Of a stretch of 64,000 nucleotides of DNA, positions 33,505 to 42,861 are shown one piece after another. Position 1 is the stretch's first letter; each line of letters begins with the position of its first letter. A program made the position numbers and the translations under genes. The stretch covers positions 3,410,001 through 3,474,000 of the forward strand of contig NZ_CP176580.1 in the NCBI RefSeq assembly GCF_046271865.1, given 5' to 3'. The notes below the pieces were generated by a model, which saw nothing but the letters and a program-made list of their open reading frames with translations, did no database searches and was not told where the DNA came from. The DNA comes from Nitrincola salilacus. GTDB taxonomy: Bacteria > Pseudomonadota > Gammaproteobacteria > Pseudomonadales > Balneatricaceae.

Positions 33505-34110
33505 ATGTCTGTGACAGAAAGCATCAAACAACGTGCACTGAAAATTAAGCGGGGTGAGCCGTTCACTACCAGCAGTTTTCTTAAACTGGGATCTCGCGCC
33601 GCTGTCGACAAGGCGCTCTCCCGCTTAGTTGAGAGTGGCACTATCCAGCGAATCGCCCGCGGGGTATTTGCTCGTCCAAAGAAAAGCCGCTTCATCGGCA
33701 ACGTGATGCCGGACGTGTCCCGTATCATCGAGGTTATCGCTAAAGATCATGGCGAAACCGTACAAGTGCATGGTGCGGAAGCCGCTCGCCGCTTCAAACT
33801 CAGCACCCAGATGCCCACCACCCCGGTATATTACACCAATGGCCCTAGCCGGGAGATCCGCATCGGTAATATCAAGGTCAAGCTGATGCACACGACCAGC
33901 CATCGAAAGCTGCAGCACGCGGGCAAGAAACCGGGGCTGGCCCTATCGGCTCTCTGGTACCTGGGCAAGGACAACATCGATACCGAGGTAGTCCGACGCA
34001 TCCGGGAAGGCTTGAGTACAGAAGAGTTCGAAACGTTACGCACTTCCAAGATGCCAGCCTGGATGGCCAGCGCAATCGAAAACCATATCCAAGGAGCCGC
34101 CCATGGCTGA
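33505..34110 (+). CDS. DUF6088/AbiEi-type antitoxin
   Basis: A 201-residue protein of the AbiEi/DUF6088 type, the antitoxin and autorepressor of type IV AbiE-like toxin-antitoxin systems. The N-terminal winged helix is visible (FTTSSFLKLGSRAAVDKALSRL, then GTIQRIARGVFARP, abbreviated), followed by the antitoxin domain containing VHGAEAARRFKLSTQMPTTP. The stop overlaps the toxin start by eight bases, the standard coupled arrangement. AGTGGAGG lies just before the ATG. Because the adjacent toxin has lost its catalytic core, this antitoxin may now act only as a repressor or be in decay. Confidence 0.82.
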   Translation: MSVTESIKQRALKIKRGEPFTTSSFLKLGSRAAVDKALSRLVESGTIQRIARGVFARPKKSRFIGNVMPDVSRIIEVIAKDHGETVQVHGAEAARRFKLSTQMPTTPVYYTNGPSREIRIGNIKVKLMHTTSHRKLQHAGKKPGLALSALWYLGKDNIDTEVVRRIREGLSTEEFETLRTSKMPAWMASAIENHIQGAAHG

Positions 34111-34739
34111 AGCCTACTTGGAACTATCGGGATCCGATCAGAAAGACATCCTTCAGGCGGCAGCTGCGGAGCTGGGTCGCCAAGCAACGGTATTAGAGAA
34201 AGACATATGGGTCTGCTGGACATTGCAGACCCTCTTTTCCATGCCCGATGCCCACCCCATGGCCTTCAAGGGTGGCACCTCCCTATCCAAGATCTACGGC
34301 GCTTACGACCGAACTCGACTACCCCACCAGTGAAGTCGTGGTGCTCTCGCCGGAGCGCACCTTCTGGGAAAAAGCAACATTGATCCATGTCGAATGCAAC
34401 CGTGGACTATTAAAGGAAAACGCCAAGCGACTCTCTCGACACTGGTATGACCTCGTGATGCTGAGTCAGCATACCTCCGGCCAGACTGCCATCCAAAACC
34501 GTGCACTGTTCGAGGACGTCGTTCGCCACAAGAAGGTGTTTTTCAAGTCAAGTTATGCAAACTACGACGCCTGCCTCAAGAACCAGCTACGACTGCTCCC
34601 GGAAAAAGAAACCTTGAACGGACTCCGTATCGATTACGAGAAAATGATTAGCGCTGGCATGATGTACCAGACTCCACCCACCTTTGAAGAGATCGTAAAC
34701 TCAATTCGTCATCTCGAACAGGACATCAACGGCTCATAG
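34103..34739 (+). pseudogene. AbiEii/AbiGii toxin gene with internal deletion and frameshift
   Basis: The N-terminal part (34103-about 34312) reads AEAYLELSGSDQKDILQAAA and ends with KGGTSLSKIYGAYDR, the opening of the AbiEii nucleotidyltransferase. The C-terminal part continues in another frame from about 34310 with LDYPTSEVVVLSPERTFWEK and runs to 34739. In intact relatives (about 300-340 residues) the GGTSLSK motif is followed by the catalytic (E)DID/DVD-type acidic motif, absent here. About 100 or more residues have been lost at the junction near 34305-34315, with a +1 shift. The toxin should be inactive. Confidence 0.8.
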
Positions 34740-34742
34740 CAA

Positions 34743-35392
34743 TCACAACATATCCAGCGTCAACACCAGGCGCTTTTCGTCCGGTGCTGGCACGGGCGAA
34801 CGGTGAATGATCCCTCTGCCCTCGTTGCCTGTATATAGCTCACCCTTGAACAGGGCCACATAACCGGTCGGCAGCTGCTGAATGGCAGAACCCGGTCGCA
34901 GAAATCCCGATGCCGGGTCATCACTGGCTGCGCTTGCCAACAAGCTCCGATCAGCATCCTCATTCATGACCCACTCAGTACCACTGCCGCAGAAAGTCGT
35001 GATCATGCGGACGCCCACCCGATCAACATGAAAGCGCGGACACATGGCCCGATCGAGTCTTGCCAAGCGCGCACCCACCTCGTCCAGATCAAACAAGCAA
35101 CTGAACGCATCAATCAACAGCGCAATCGCGTCATATAGCGGCCGGCCCGCTTCATCCTTGCCCAGTTCGCCAAACATCTCCTCAGCCAGGCTGTCCGGGC
35201 GCCCAACGGCGCGACGATCACAGCACAAGTTGCTGTGCAACAGTGCCTGAGCAGAGGCTATGACCTGCTCTATGTCTGGTAGGGGTACTGCAACCAGATT
35301 GATATCCGGCTCGCAGATTCTGCTGAGTTCGACAAACTCCTGACCGATATGCCAGTGGTCGTTGCTGTATTGAATCTTTTCAGCTGTATTCA

Positions 35393-35393
<1 letters not shown>
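34743..35393 (-). CDS. DUF1826 protein linked to zinc homeostasis
   Basis: A 216-residue cytosolic protein of the DUF1826 family, function undetermined. A conserved block CPRFHVDRVGVRMITTFCG lies near residues 118-136, with His, Asp and Cys residues that could bind metal; a second (STAIQQLPTG-like) region reads GSAIQQLPTGYVALFKG. DUF1826 genes commonly sit behind CobW-type GTPases under Zur control, as here: its ATG overlaps the GTPase stop by one base (TAATG). The pair is likely translated together under zinc limitation. It has no signal peptide. Confidence 0.8.
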
Positions 35394-36598
<1,205 letters not shown>

Positions 36599-36641
36599 TG
36601 CAGATCTCCGAGTTTGGCATTCAGTCATGCAGTGATTAATA

Positions 36642-36656
36642 TGTTATATCATAACA
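36642..36656 (-). promoter_or_regulatory. Zur-box-like operator of the CobW-DUF1826 operon
   Basis: TGTTATATCATAACA is a 15-bp dyad with perfect 6-bp arms (TGTTAT and ATAACA) around a 3-base centre. It matches the core of the gammaproteobacterial Zur site (GTTATA-TATAAC type) and sits 44 bases before the GTPase start, within reach of the core promoter. Zur with zinc bound would repress. Confidence 0.75.
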
Positions 36657-36817
36657 CTTACTGATCCATCCTATGCAATAGCTGGCATAACCCAAAATCC
36701 AAGTGTGGGGGTAATCTGTGCAGAATCTGGCTGCCTGCTACAGAGGTGCGCTGCTGAATACCTCTGCACTTCTGGACTGTGTCGGCACCGAATGCCAGAT
36801 CCCAACAAAGCTTGCTA

Positions 36818-37297
36818 TCAGAGTTTCTTTTCCCAGAACATCGCACTACCCATAGAAGGGTCCAACTGATAATACCGATAACCCAGCGCTGAATAGGCCT
36901 CACGTGCAGGCATATTGCCTTCCAGCACTTCAAGCGTCATTTTGACACAGCCAAGTCGGCGCGCCATCGCCTCCGCCTTGGCGAACATCTGCTTACTGAT
37001 GCCACGGCCACGGTACGCCTGAGAAACCACCACATCATGCACGTTCATCAGTGGTTTGCAGGCAAAGGTGGAAAAGCCTTCGATACAGTTCATCAGACCC
37101 ACAGGGATATCGCCATCCAGTGCCAGAATCACCCGAATAGTGGGACGTTTGCGCATCTCGGCGATCAGATGCTCTCGGGCAAACTCAGATAGAGGTTCCC
37201 CACCACCCATGGGATCGCAGGCATATTCATTCATCAACTGCAGCATCGCATCAGCATGCAACTGCTGGCTCAGATCCGCTTCACATATCTCAAGCAT
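36818..37297 (-). CDS. GNAT family N-acetyltransferase
   Basis: Acetyl-CoA-dependent N-acetyltransferase, 159 residues. The cofactor-binding motif A is clear as VVSQAYRGRGISKQMFAKAE (Q/RxxGxG/A type, near 91-110). Motif B follows as EVLEGNMPAREAYSALGY near the C-terminus. The acceptor substrate cannot be told from sequence. It lies 9 bases downstream of the Aer-like receptor gene's stop on the same strand, so the two may be co-transcribed, with no obvious functional link. No gene is supported in the ~160 bases between its end and the Zur box. Confidence 0.88.
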   Translation of the reverse strand: MLEICEADLSQQLHADAMLQLMNEYACDPMGGGEPLSEFAREHLIAEMRKRPTIRVILALDGDIPVGLMNCIEGFSTFACKPLMNVHDVVVSQAYRGRGISKQMFAKAEAMARRLGCVKMTLEVLEGNMPAREAYSALGYRYYQLDPSMGSAMFWEKKL

Positions 37298-37306
37298 GAT
37301 GTTTCC

Positions 37307-38875
37307 TTATTGTCTCTTGAATCTGTCTACCAGTTCGTAAAGCGCCTCTGAACTCTGCTCCAGATGGCGGTTTTTCTCAGATGCATCAGCACCACTGGAC
37401 AGGCTGCTATTTGCCAGCTCAGCAATGCGCACCACCTGGCTATTAATCTCATCAGCCACATGCGACTGCTCTTCTACCGCAGCGGCCATCTGCACAGACA
37501 TGCCCGCAATACTGGTGACTGATTCGGATATACCAGTCAGCATCTGCTCAGCTTCAAGCACGTTTCGCACCCCCTCTTCAGCTGCATGCTGGCCATGCTC
37601 CGCTGCATCAACTGCAGCTTTCGCTCGCTCACGAAGGTTGGTGATGATGCCGCGAATCTTCTGCGTGGATTCCTGAGTTCTGCGTGCCAATTCTCTGACC
37701 TCACCTGCCACCACGGCAAAGCCTCGCCCTTGATCACCTGCTCTGGCGGCTTCAATCGCCGCATTGAGCGCCAGCAGATTGGTCTGTTCGGCAATCTGCT
37801 CGATCAACTCAGCCGCACCGGTGATGCTGTCGGTATTGCTGGCAAGCTCTTCAACGGACTGACAGATGTTATTGACGGTTTTCTGCAGATCTTCGATCGA
37901 CTGGCGGGTGTGATGCGCAACTGTCATACCTTGACGAGTCAGTTTATCCGAGTCTTCAGCCTGGGCTGCGGTACTCTGAACATGGCCGGATACTTCACCG
38001 ATGGTCGCGGTCATCTGATTCATTGCAGTCGCTACCTGTTCGGTTTCAATCTGCTGTTCGCGCACACTGGAGGCGGCCTGAGTACTCAAGACATGTGCTT
38101 CTGCGGCTTGGCGCGAAACATCATGAGCCGCTTCGCGCAGGCGTACCAGCACGGTATTCAGATGGGCATGGTCGCTCAAAATACTCATCTCGAGTCGGGC
38201 GACAGGTCCGATTCGATCGGTATAGGTCAGTACAGCAAGATCATGCCGGAAAGAGTGCGGCATCAGATCCAGCAGACGATTATACTGGCGCTTGTGCCTG
38301 AGCGAGCCGGTTGCGATCGCCACAATGGTCGGCAGCAGCAGAGCCGGGAGCAACAGCGCATTCCCGAACGACAAGGCCAGCAGATAAGCCAGCACAACCG
38401 CTGCCAGCGTCGGTAGATAGATGGCGGCCTCTTTTATGAGGGCATGGGTACTGTTCTGCGGTTTGCCCCCCTTGTTGACCCGGGCATAAAGTTCAGTGGC
38501 TCTCTGGATATCTTCTGGCCTGGCACGCTGCCTGACCGACTCGTAACCCACCACCTTACCGTTTTTGGAAACAGGCGTGACATAGGCATTGACCCAGTAG
38601 TAATCACCATTCTTGCAGCGATTTTTCACCACGCCCATCCAGGGCTTTCCCGCCTTGAGATGCTCCCACATCACCGCATACGCAGCGGGTGGCATATCGG
38701 GATGGCGCACGATATTGTGATTCTTGCCCATCAGCTCTTCGCGGCTGAAACCACTGACAGCAACGAACGTATCATTGCAATAGGTGATGATTCCTTTGAG
38801 ATCCGTGGAGGAGATCAGAGGCTCACGTTCGGGAATAACGACCTCTCTGTCCGTAACCGGCAGATTTTTTTTCAT
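37307..38875 (-). CDS. PAS-containing methyl-accepting chemotaxis protein (Aer-like)
   Basis: Energy- or redox-taxis receptor, 522 residues. An N-terminal PAS domain (about 20-120: DLKGIITYCNDTF, FSREELMGKNHNIVRHPDMP) resembles the FAD-binding PAS of Aer. Two closely spaced hydrophobic segments (about 148-190) anchor it with no real periplasmic domain. A signalling coiled coil follows, whose tip contains the invariant EQTNLLALNAAIEAARAG and GFAVVAGEVRELA (near 365-395). Signals reach CheA/CheW, which are not in the window. No methylation sites were mapped. Confidence 0.92.
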   Translation of the reverse strand: MKKNLPVTDREVVIPEREPLISSTDLKGIITYCNDTFVAVSGFSREELMGKNHNIVRHPDMPPAAYAVMWEHLKAGKPWMGVVKNRCKNGDYYWVNAYVTPVSKNGKVVGYESVRQRARPEDIQRATELYARVNKGGKPQNSTHALIKEAAIYLPTLAAVVLAYLLALSFGNALLLPALLLPTIVAIATGSLRHKRQYNRLLDLMPHSFRHDLAVLTYTDRIGPVARLEMSILSDHAHLNTVLVRLREAAHDVSRQAAEAHVLSTQAASSVREQQIETEQVATAMNQMTATIGEVSGHVQSTAAQAEDSDKLTRQGMTVAHHTRQSIEDLQKTVNNICQSVEELASNTDSITGAAELIEQIAEQTNLLALNAAIEAARAGDQGRGFAVVAGEVRELARRTQESTQKIRGIITNLRERAKAAVDAAEHGQHAAEEGVRNVLEAEQMLTGISESVTSIAGMSVQMAAAVEEQSHVADEINSQVVRIAELANSSLSSGADASEKNRHLEQSSEALYELVDRFKRQ

Positions 38876-38966
38876 GTTGGGCTCTCCAGAACCTTATAAT
38901 TATTAACAGCATAGGATAGTGGCAGTATAGCGTCATATAACGGATTACTGAATTAAAGGATATGAA

Positions 38967-39371
38967 TCAGATACCGGTACGGCCGAGATCACGATCCAAT
39001 CGGCGGCGTAGCTCATTCTCACTGCCGGGTACCGTGCCGATGCTGATCGGCTGACCTTCAGCCGATAGAAAAATCACCATACCATCCAGCAGTTCATGCT
39101 GCTCTGTGAAAACCTGTCCCTGCGGCGTCCCCATATCGGCAACCAGAAATTTGATATCCTCTTCATAATCAGCACGTACACGATTGATCCGCTCCATCGC
39201 CTCGATACCTGAAGGTGCAAAGTTCTCATAGGCAAGTACCAGTGCTGGCTTACCCTGACCTATCAGCGTCAGATCGGTGGAAAGAGGCTTGATGGCCAAC
39301 TGACTCCAGAGAAACAGCCCACTGGCTGCAAAGATAAGAAAAACGATGACAAATTTAATCGGTTTAGTCAC
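38967..39371 (-). CDS. Membrane-anchored hypothetical protein with thioredoxin-like pattern
   Basis: A 134-residue protein not matched to a named family. One N-terminal membrane helix (about 7-24) precedes a domain with alternating strands and helices: PALVLAYENFAPSG, then a helix, VRADYEEDIKFLVADMG, and DGMVIFLSAEGQPISIG. That order resembles a thioredoxin fold, but the CxxC active site is absent, so it would not be a redox enzyme. The domain probably faces the periplasm. It lies alone between the receptor and the LysE gene. Confidence 0.7.
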   Translation of the reverse strand: MTKPIKFVIVFLIFAASGLFLWSQLAIKPLSTDLTLIGQGKPALVLAYENFAPSGIEAMERINRVRADYEEDIKFLVADMGTPQGQVFTEQHELLDGMVIFLSAEGQPISIGTVPGSENELRRRLDRDLGRTGI

Positions 39372-39426
39372 AAGGTAGTCCTGTACTGGTTGTAAAAAAA
39401 TGATGGCTGTCAGCGGCTGACTTACG

Positions 39427-40044
39427 TCAACCTTTTCCGGCCAGATAAAGACCTGCGGCCACCATCAGTGAACCAGCCGTATAGTTGAGTTTTTTCATCG
39501 CTTTCTCCGACTGGAAAAAACGCCTCGCTGTTGAAATACCGGCCGCTATCAGCATGAGGCCACACATCAGTCCGGTAATAGTCAGCGTCACTACCAAACC
39601 GATATCACGCTGTGTCAGTGATGTCAGATCAATAAAAGTCGGCAGGAATGCAATATAGAAGAGAATCACCTTCGGGTTGGACGCCGAAATCAGAAACCCC
39701 TGCACAAAACTCATCACCACTCCAGCCTGACCTGCTCTGCCTTCGACACCCTGAATACGGATCGGTGCCGTCCACATTTTCCATCCCAGATAGATCAGAT
39801 AGGCAGCACCGGCAAAGCGGATCAGGGTAAACACTTCTCCCCAGTGCTCGGCCAGCGTCGCCAGACCATAACATGCCAGAATCAGATAGATGACATCGCT
39901 GACAGTCATACCCAACGCAAGGGGGAAACAGGAGGGAATACCCGATGTCATGCCTCGCGCCAGCAGTGCGAAGATACCCGGCCCCGGGGTTATGGCAAAG
40001 ATGAAAATAGCAACAAAATAGGTTATCGCGCTTTCGATGGACAT
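39427..40044 (-). CDS. LysE/RhtB family amino-acid exporter
   Basis: Inner-membrane exporter of amino acids or related metabolites, 205 residues and about six helices. The family's TPGPGIFALLARGMTSG lies near residues 19-35, followed by KVILFYIAFLPTF in the middle, matching the LysE pattern in which PNPK/NPKV precedes the fourth helix. ATG 40044 was chosen because the protein then starts SIESAITYFVAIFIF, as relatives do; a longer frame from 40278 adds a non-membrane extension and overlaps the divergent gene. Substrate unknown. Confidence 0.88.
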   Translation of the reverse strand: MSIESAITYFVAIFIFAITPGPGIFALLARGMTSGIPSCFPLALGMTVSDVIYLILACYGLATLAEHWGEVFTLIRFAGAAYLIYLGWKMWTAPIRIQGVEGRAGQAGVVMSFVQGFLISASNPKVILFYIAFLPTFIDLTSLTQRDIGLVVTLTITGLMCGLMLIAAGISTARRFFQSEKAMKKLNYTAGSLMVAAGLYLAGKG

Positions 40045-40269
40045 GATGATTCCGGAGGTTATATGCCGCTTTATGTAATGCTGTAAGCAGCCTGTTGGTA
40101 ACAGGGTAAGTTTAATACTACTGGTAGCGCGAAGTATAAACCTCAGACGGCAACGGGTGAAGTTCAGTTCAACCGTTGTCGCCTGCATCACTGGCATTTT
40201 TCGTCTCGCAGAAATGAAAAAAGCAATGTTATACTCAAACGCTTCAATCACATCTGCTGAGGCCGTGCA

Positions 40270-42099
40270 GTGCAGCAATCCATGTCAGAAGGACAACTGA
40301 TCACCTCTCCCAAGGAGATCATGTTGATGTTCCGCCGGATACAGGCGCGCCTGTCGCCCATCACCATCAGACCCCGAGAGTCCGGTCTGAGTCTGACCTC
40401 CTATCTGCTTGAGATTGACGCCGAAAACAGGCAACTGGTGCTGGATGAAGCACTCCCGAGGAACCGCAATCATCTCCTTCAGGATGGCCGACCACTGATA
40501 CTCGAAACACTCTATGATGGCTGCCGTCTGACCAGCACAGAAGTGGTTGCAAAAGTTGTTACCTCCGCTCAGGGCGAACTCCACTACTCCATCCCGCTGC
40601 CGAAAAAGCTCCACTATCTGCAAAGGCGCCAATCATTTCGTGCACCTGTCCGGACCATGCTGGATATCATGGCACGCCTGCCGGATGCCAGCTACGACAT
40701 GATCCACGGTCGGCTCAAAGACCTGTCTGTTGATGGTTGCCGCCTGGAGTTTAATGGTGATCTGAGCACAGAGCTGGTCCCCGGTCAGATACCCTTGCCG
40801 CTGACACTGATTTTCCCTAACACCTCCCAACTTGAGCTCCATCTGGTATTGCTCAGAGTAGATTATAACGACACACGCCAGAAAACCTACTGCGGCTGTC
40901 GCTTCGAGGCACTGAATGGTAGTCAGCGAGCACGTGTAGCCAACCTGGTGACTGATCTGCAGCGTGATCAGATCAACCATGAAAGACATGGCGGCGACCC
41001 TACCGGTACCCCTGTATTGTTTATTCCCGGCGAAAAATCAGTATTCATGGAGACTGAGGTAAAGAGCAGCCCTGGTCCAACGCCCTCTTCCCCTTCTCAG
41101 GCTCAGGCTCAGAGCAAAGCGACGGATAATCCCCGCCAACTCAGCGCCCTTCAGTTACAGACACTGGATGCCCCGGTGGATATCAGACGTGCACATCAGT
41201 CGGCCGTCATTGCCATGAAAGACCTGGTCGCAGCGCTCAGAGTGCAGAAACTGTTACCGATCGAACAGGCGCAGGAAGCCGCCCATAATCTGCTGCGCGC
41301 CTGGATGCAGGATCGACAGCACCTGATACTGCTGACCCGGATGCGCACGGCAGATAACTTTCTGTTCGAACACTCCATCGCTGTGGGTGTACTGCTCGCA
41401 GATTTTGTGGCCTTCAAACAGGCAGATCAGATCAGGCCCGAGAGTCTGGAGCGACTGATTTTCAGTGGTCTCTGCCATGATCTGGCAAAATCATTGATCA
41501 CGGAGGGGATAGAAGACAAAAATCTGATTCCAACTGATGATCGTGTCATTGAGCTGCGAGAGCATATGGATGATCTGATCAGCCAGCTGGCACGCATCCC
41601 GGGCGTTCCTAAAGAGACTCTGGTGATCACCCGGCAGAGCCTGGAACGCCTTGATGGCAGCGGTCTGCCAAAAGGATTGATGGCTGCAGAGATGCATCCC
41701 TTGGGCAAACTGGCTGCCGTGATTGATACCTACGACACGCTGAGCCATCGCTGGTTGAAAGAGGATGTACATTTTCACCCCCTGCTGGCAATCAAGCAGA
41801 TGCTGGGTATGCCAGACCAGTTGCACACAGCCAGCATCAGGCACCTGATAGCACAGCAAGGACGTTTTCCACTGGGATCAACTGTCAGACTGAATGATCA
41901 GACGCTTGGACTGGTCATGCGCCAGGATGAAAATCAACAACCGACACATCTGCGTCTGGTCTACAGCCTGGCAAACACCAGCGCTTTCCCATCCCGGGAT
42001 ATTGATTTGCGCGACAGTAATCTGAGCATCGAAGCATCATCTGATCCTGTTAAACCAGGTATCAGCAGTTCACTATTGAGATTACCGCTTCGTAGCTGA
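40270..42099 (+). CDS. YcgR/PilZ and HD-GYP-like fusion, c-di-GMP effector
   Basis: A 609-residue cytosolic protein joining a c-di-GMP receptor to a phosphohydrolase-like domain. Residues about 10-115 resemble the YcgR-N/PilZN domain. A PilZ domain (about 117-235) has RRQSFRAPVR and DLSVDGCRLEF, matching the RxxxR and (D/N)xSxxG ligand motifs. After a Ser/Gln-rich linker, an HD domain (about 360-510) has HSIAVGVLLADF, HD in LCHDLAK near 402, and RLDGSGLPKG where HD-GYP proteins have HHExxDGxGYP. The GYP triad reads GLP and the paired His residues are reduced, so catalysis is uncertain. The start is GTG 40270; ATG 40282 is an alternative. Confidence 0.82.
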   Translation: MQQSMSEGQLITSPKEIMLMFRRIQARLSPITIRPRESGLSLTSYLLEIDAENRQLVLDEALPRNRNHLLQDGRPLILETLYDGCRLTSTEVVAKVVTSAQGELHYSIPLPKKLHYLQRRQSFRAPVRTMLDIMARLPDASYDMIHGRLKDLSVDGCRLEFNGDLSTELVPGQIPLPLTLIFPNTSQLELHLVLLRVDYNDTRQKTYCGCRFEALNGSQRARVANLVTDLQRDQINHERHGGDPTGTPVLFIPGEKSVFMETEVKSSPGPTPSSPSQAQAQSKATDNPRQLSALQLQTLDAPVDIRRAHQSAVIAMKDLVAALRVQKLLPIEQAQEAAHNLLRAWMQDRQHLILLTRMRTADNFLFEHSIAVGVLLADFVAFKQADQIRPESLERLIFSGLCHDLAKSLITEGIEDKNLIPTDDRVIELREHMDDLISQLARIPGVPKETLVITRQSLERLDGSGLPKGLMAAEMHPLGKLAAVIDTYDTLSHRWLKEDVHFHPLLAIKQMLGMPDQLHTASIRHLIAQQGRFPLGSTVRLNDQTLGLVMRQDENQQPTHLRLVYSLANTSAFPSRDIDLRDSNLSIEASSDPVKPGISSSLLRLPLRS

Positions 42100-42681
42100 A
42101 AGAATGCTCATCGCTTCATTTATCCGTTTCAACTGCTCCTCATCCCCCCCACGATCAGGATGATGAATCATCGCCAGCCGCCGCCAGGTGGATTTGATCT
42201 CGGGTAAACTGGCCTCTGCCTCCAATCCCAGCACCTTCAACGCCTGCTGGCGTTTCGAATCATTGATCAGAGGTTGCCCGGTGCGGATATAGCGCCAGAA
42301 ACCATCCAGCATCTGCTCCAGCTCCAGCTCACCGGTAGACTCTAACTGACTCATATCCAGGTAGTACTCACGCAGTTTGTCGGCCATTTCGAGACCGGCA
42401 TCAGTGCTGCTGTAGGGTAATAGCCGAATACTGAGCGCATTGATCTGCAGACAATGGCGCGCTTCCCGGTGCAGCCTGTCGCGCAGATGATACAGACGAT
42501 GAAACAACAGAAAGTGCATATGGAACAGCTTCAGCGTGTTACTGAAGCTATCTTCATCAAGATGAATGAGTTCTCTGCGGCCCAACTCTTTCAGCATCTG
42601 ATACTCTGACAGACCGGCAGGATACTCTACCAACAGGTCCACCAGCAGCTCATCAAACCGCTTATCTTCGTCTTCTTGCAT
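42082..42681 (-). CDS. DnaJ-related protein with C-terminal J domain
   Basis: A 199-residue co-chaperone-like protein. The C-terminal 60 residues form a J domain with the essential HPD in RRLAMIHHPDRGGDE, preceded by LGLEAEASLPEIKSTW. The N-terminal two thirds (FDELLVDLLVEYPAGLSEYQ, then FHMHFLLFHRLYHLRD) match the DnaJ-related N-domain family found in gammaproteobacteria. It should stimulate DnaK on specific clients; the client is unknown. The stop overlaps the convergent YcgR-HD-GYP gene by 18 bases. Confidence 0.85.
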   Translation of the reverse strand: MQEDEDKRFDELLVDLLVEYPAGLSEYQMLKELGRRELIHLDEDSFSNTLKLFHMHFLLFHRLYHLRDRLHREARHCLQINALSIRLLPYSSTDAGLEMADKLREYYLDMSQLESTGELELEQMLDGFWRYIRTGQPLINDSKRQQALKVLGLEAEASLPEIKSTWRRLAMIHHPDRGGDEEQLKRINEAMSILSATKR

Positions 42682-42861
42682 CTCGCTCTCATATCTGGGG
42701 ATCTATTTTGATCCAGGGCAACTAGACTGTAACATTAATGCCCCAAGGCTTGAAAAGCATGGGGACAAGTTGGATGATGGGCCCTCTTTGAAAAGCTTGG
42801 CAAAATAACTATAAATTCAGAGGGCGGTTTCTCGTCCCTATCAGGTAGCTGGATACTGCAT

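Noticed and set aside
36658..36817. Coding extension between the acetyltransferase and the Zur box
   Set aside because: The minus-strand frame here overlaps the acetyltransferase end in another register and has no domain.
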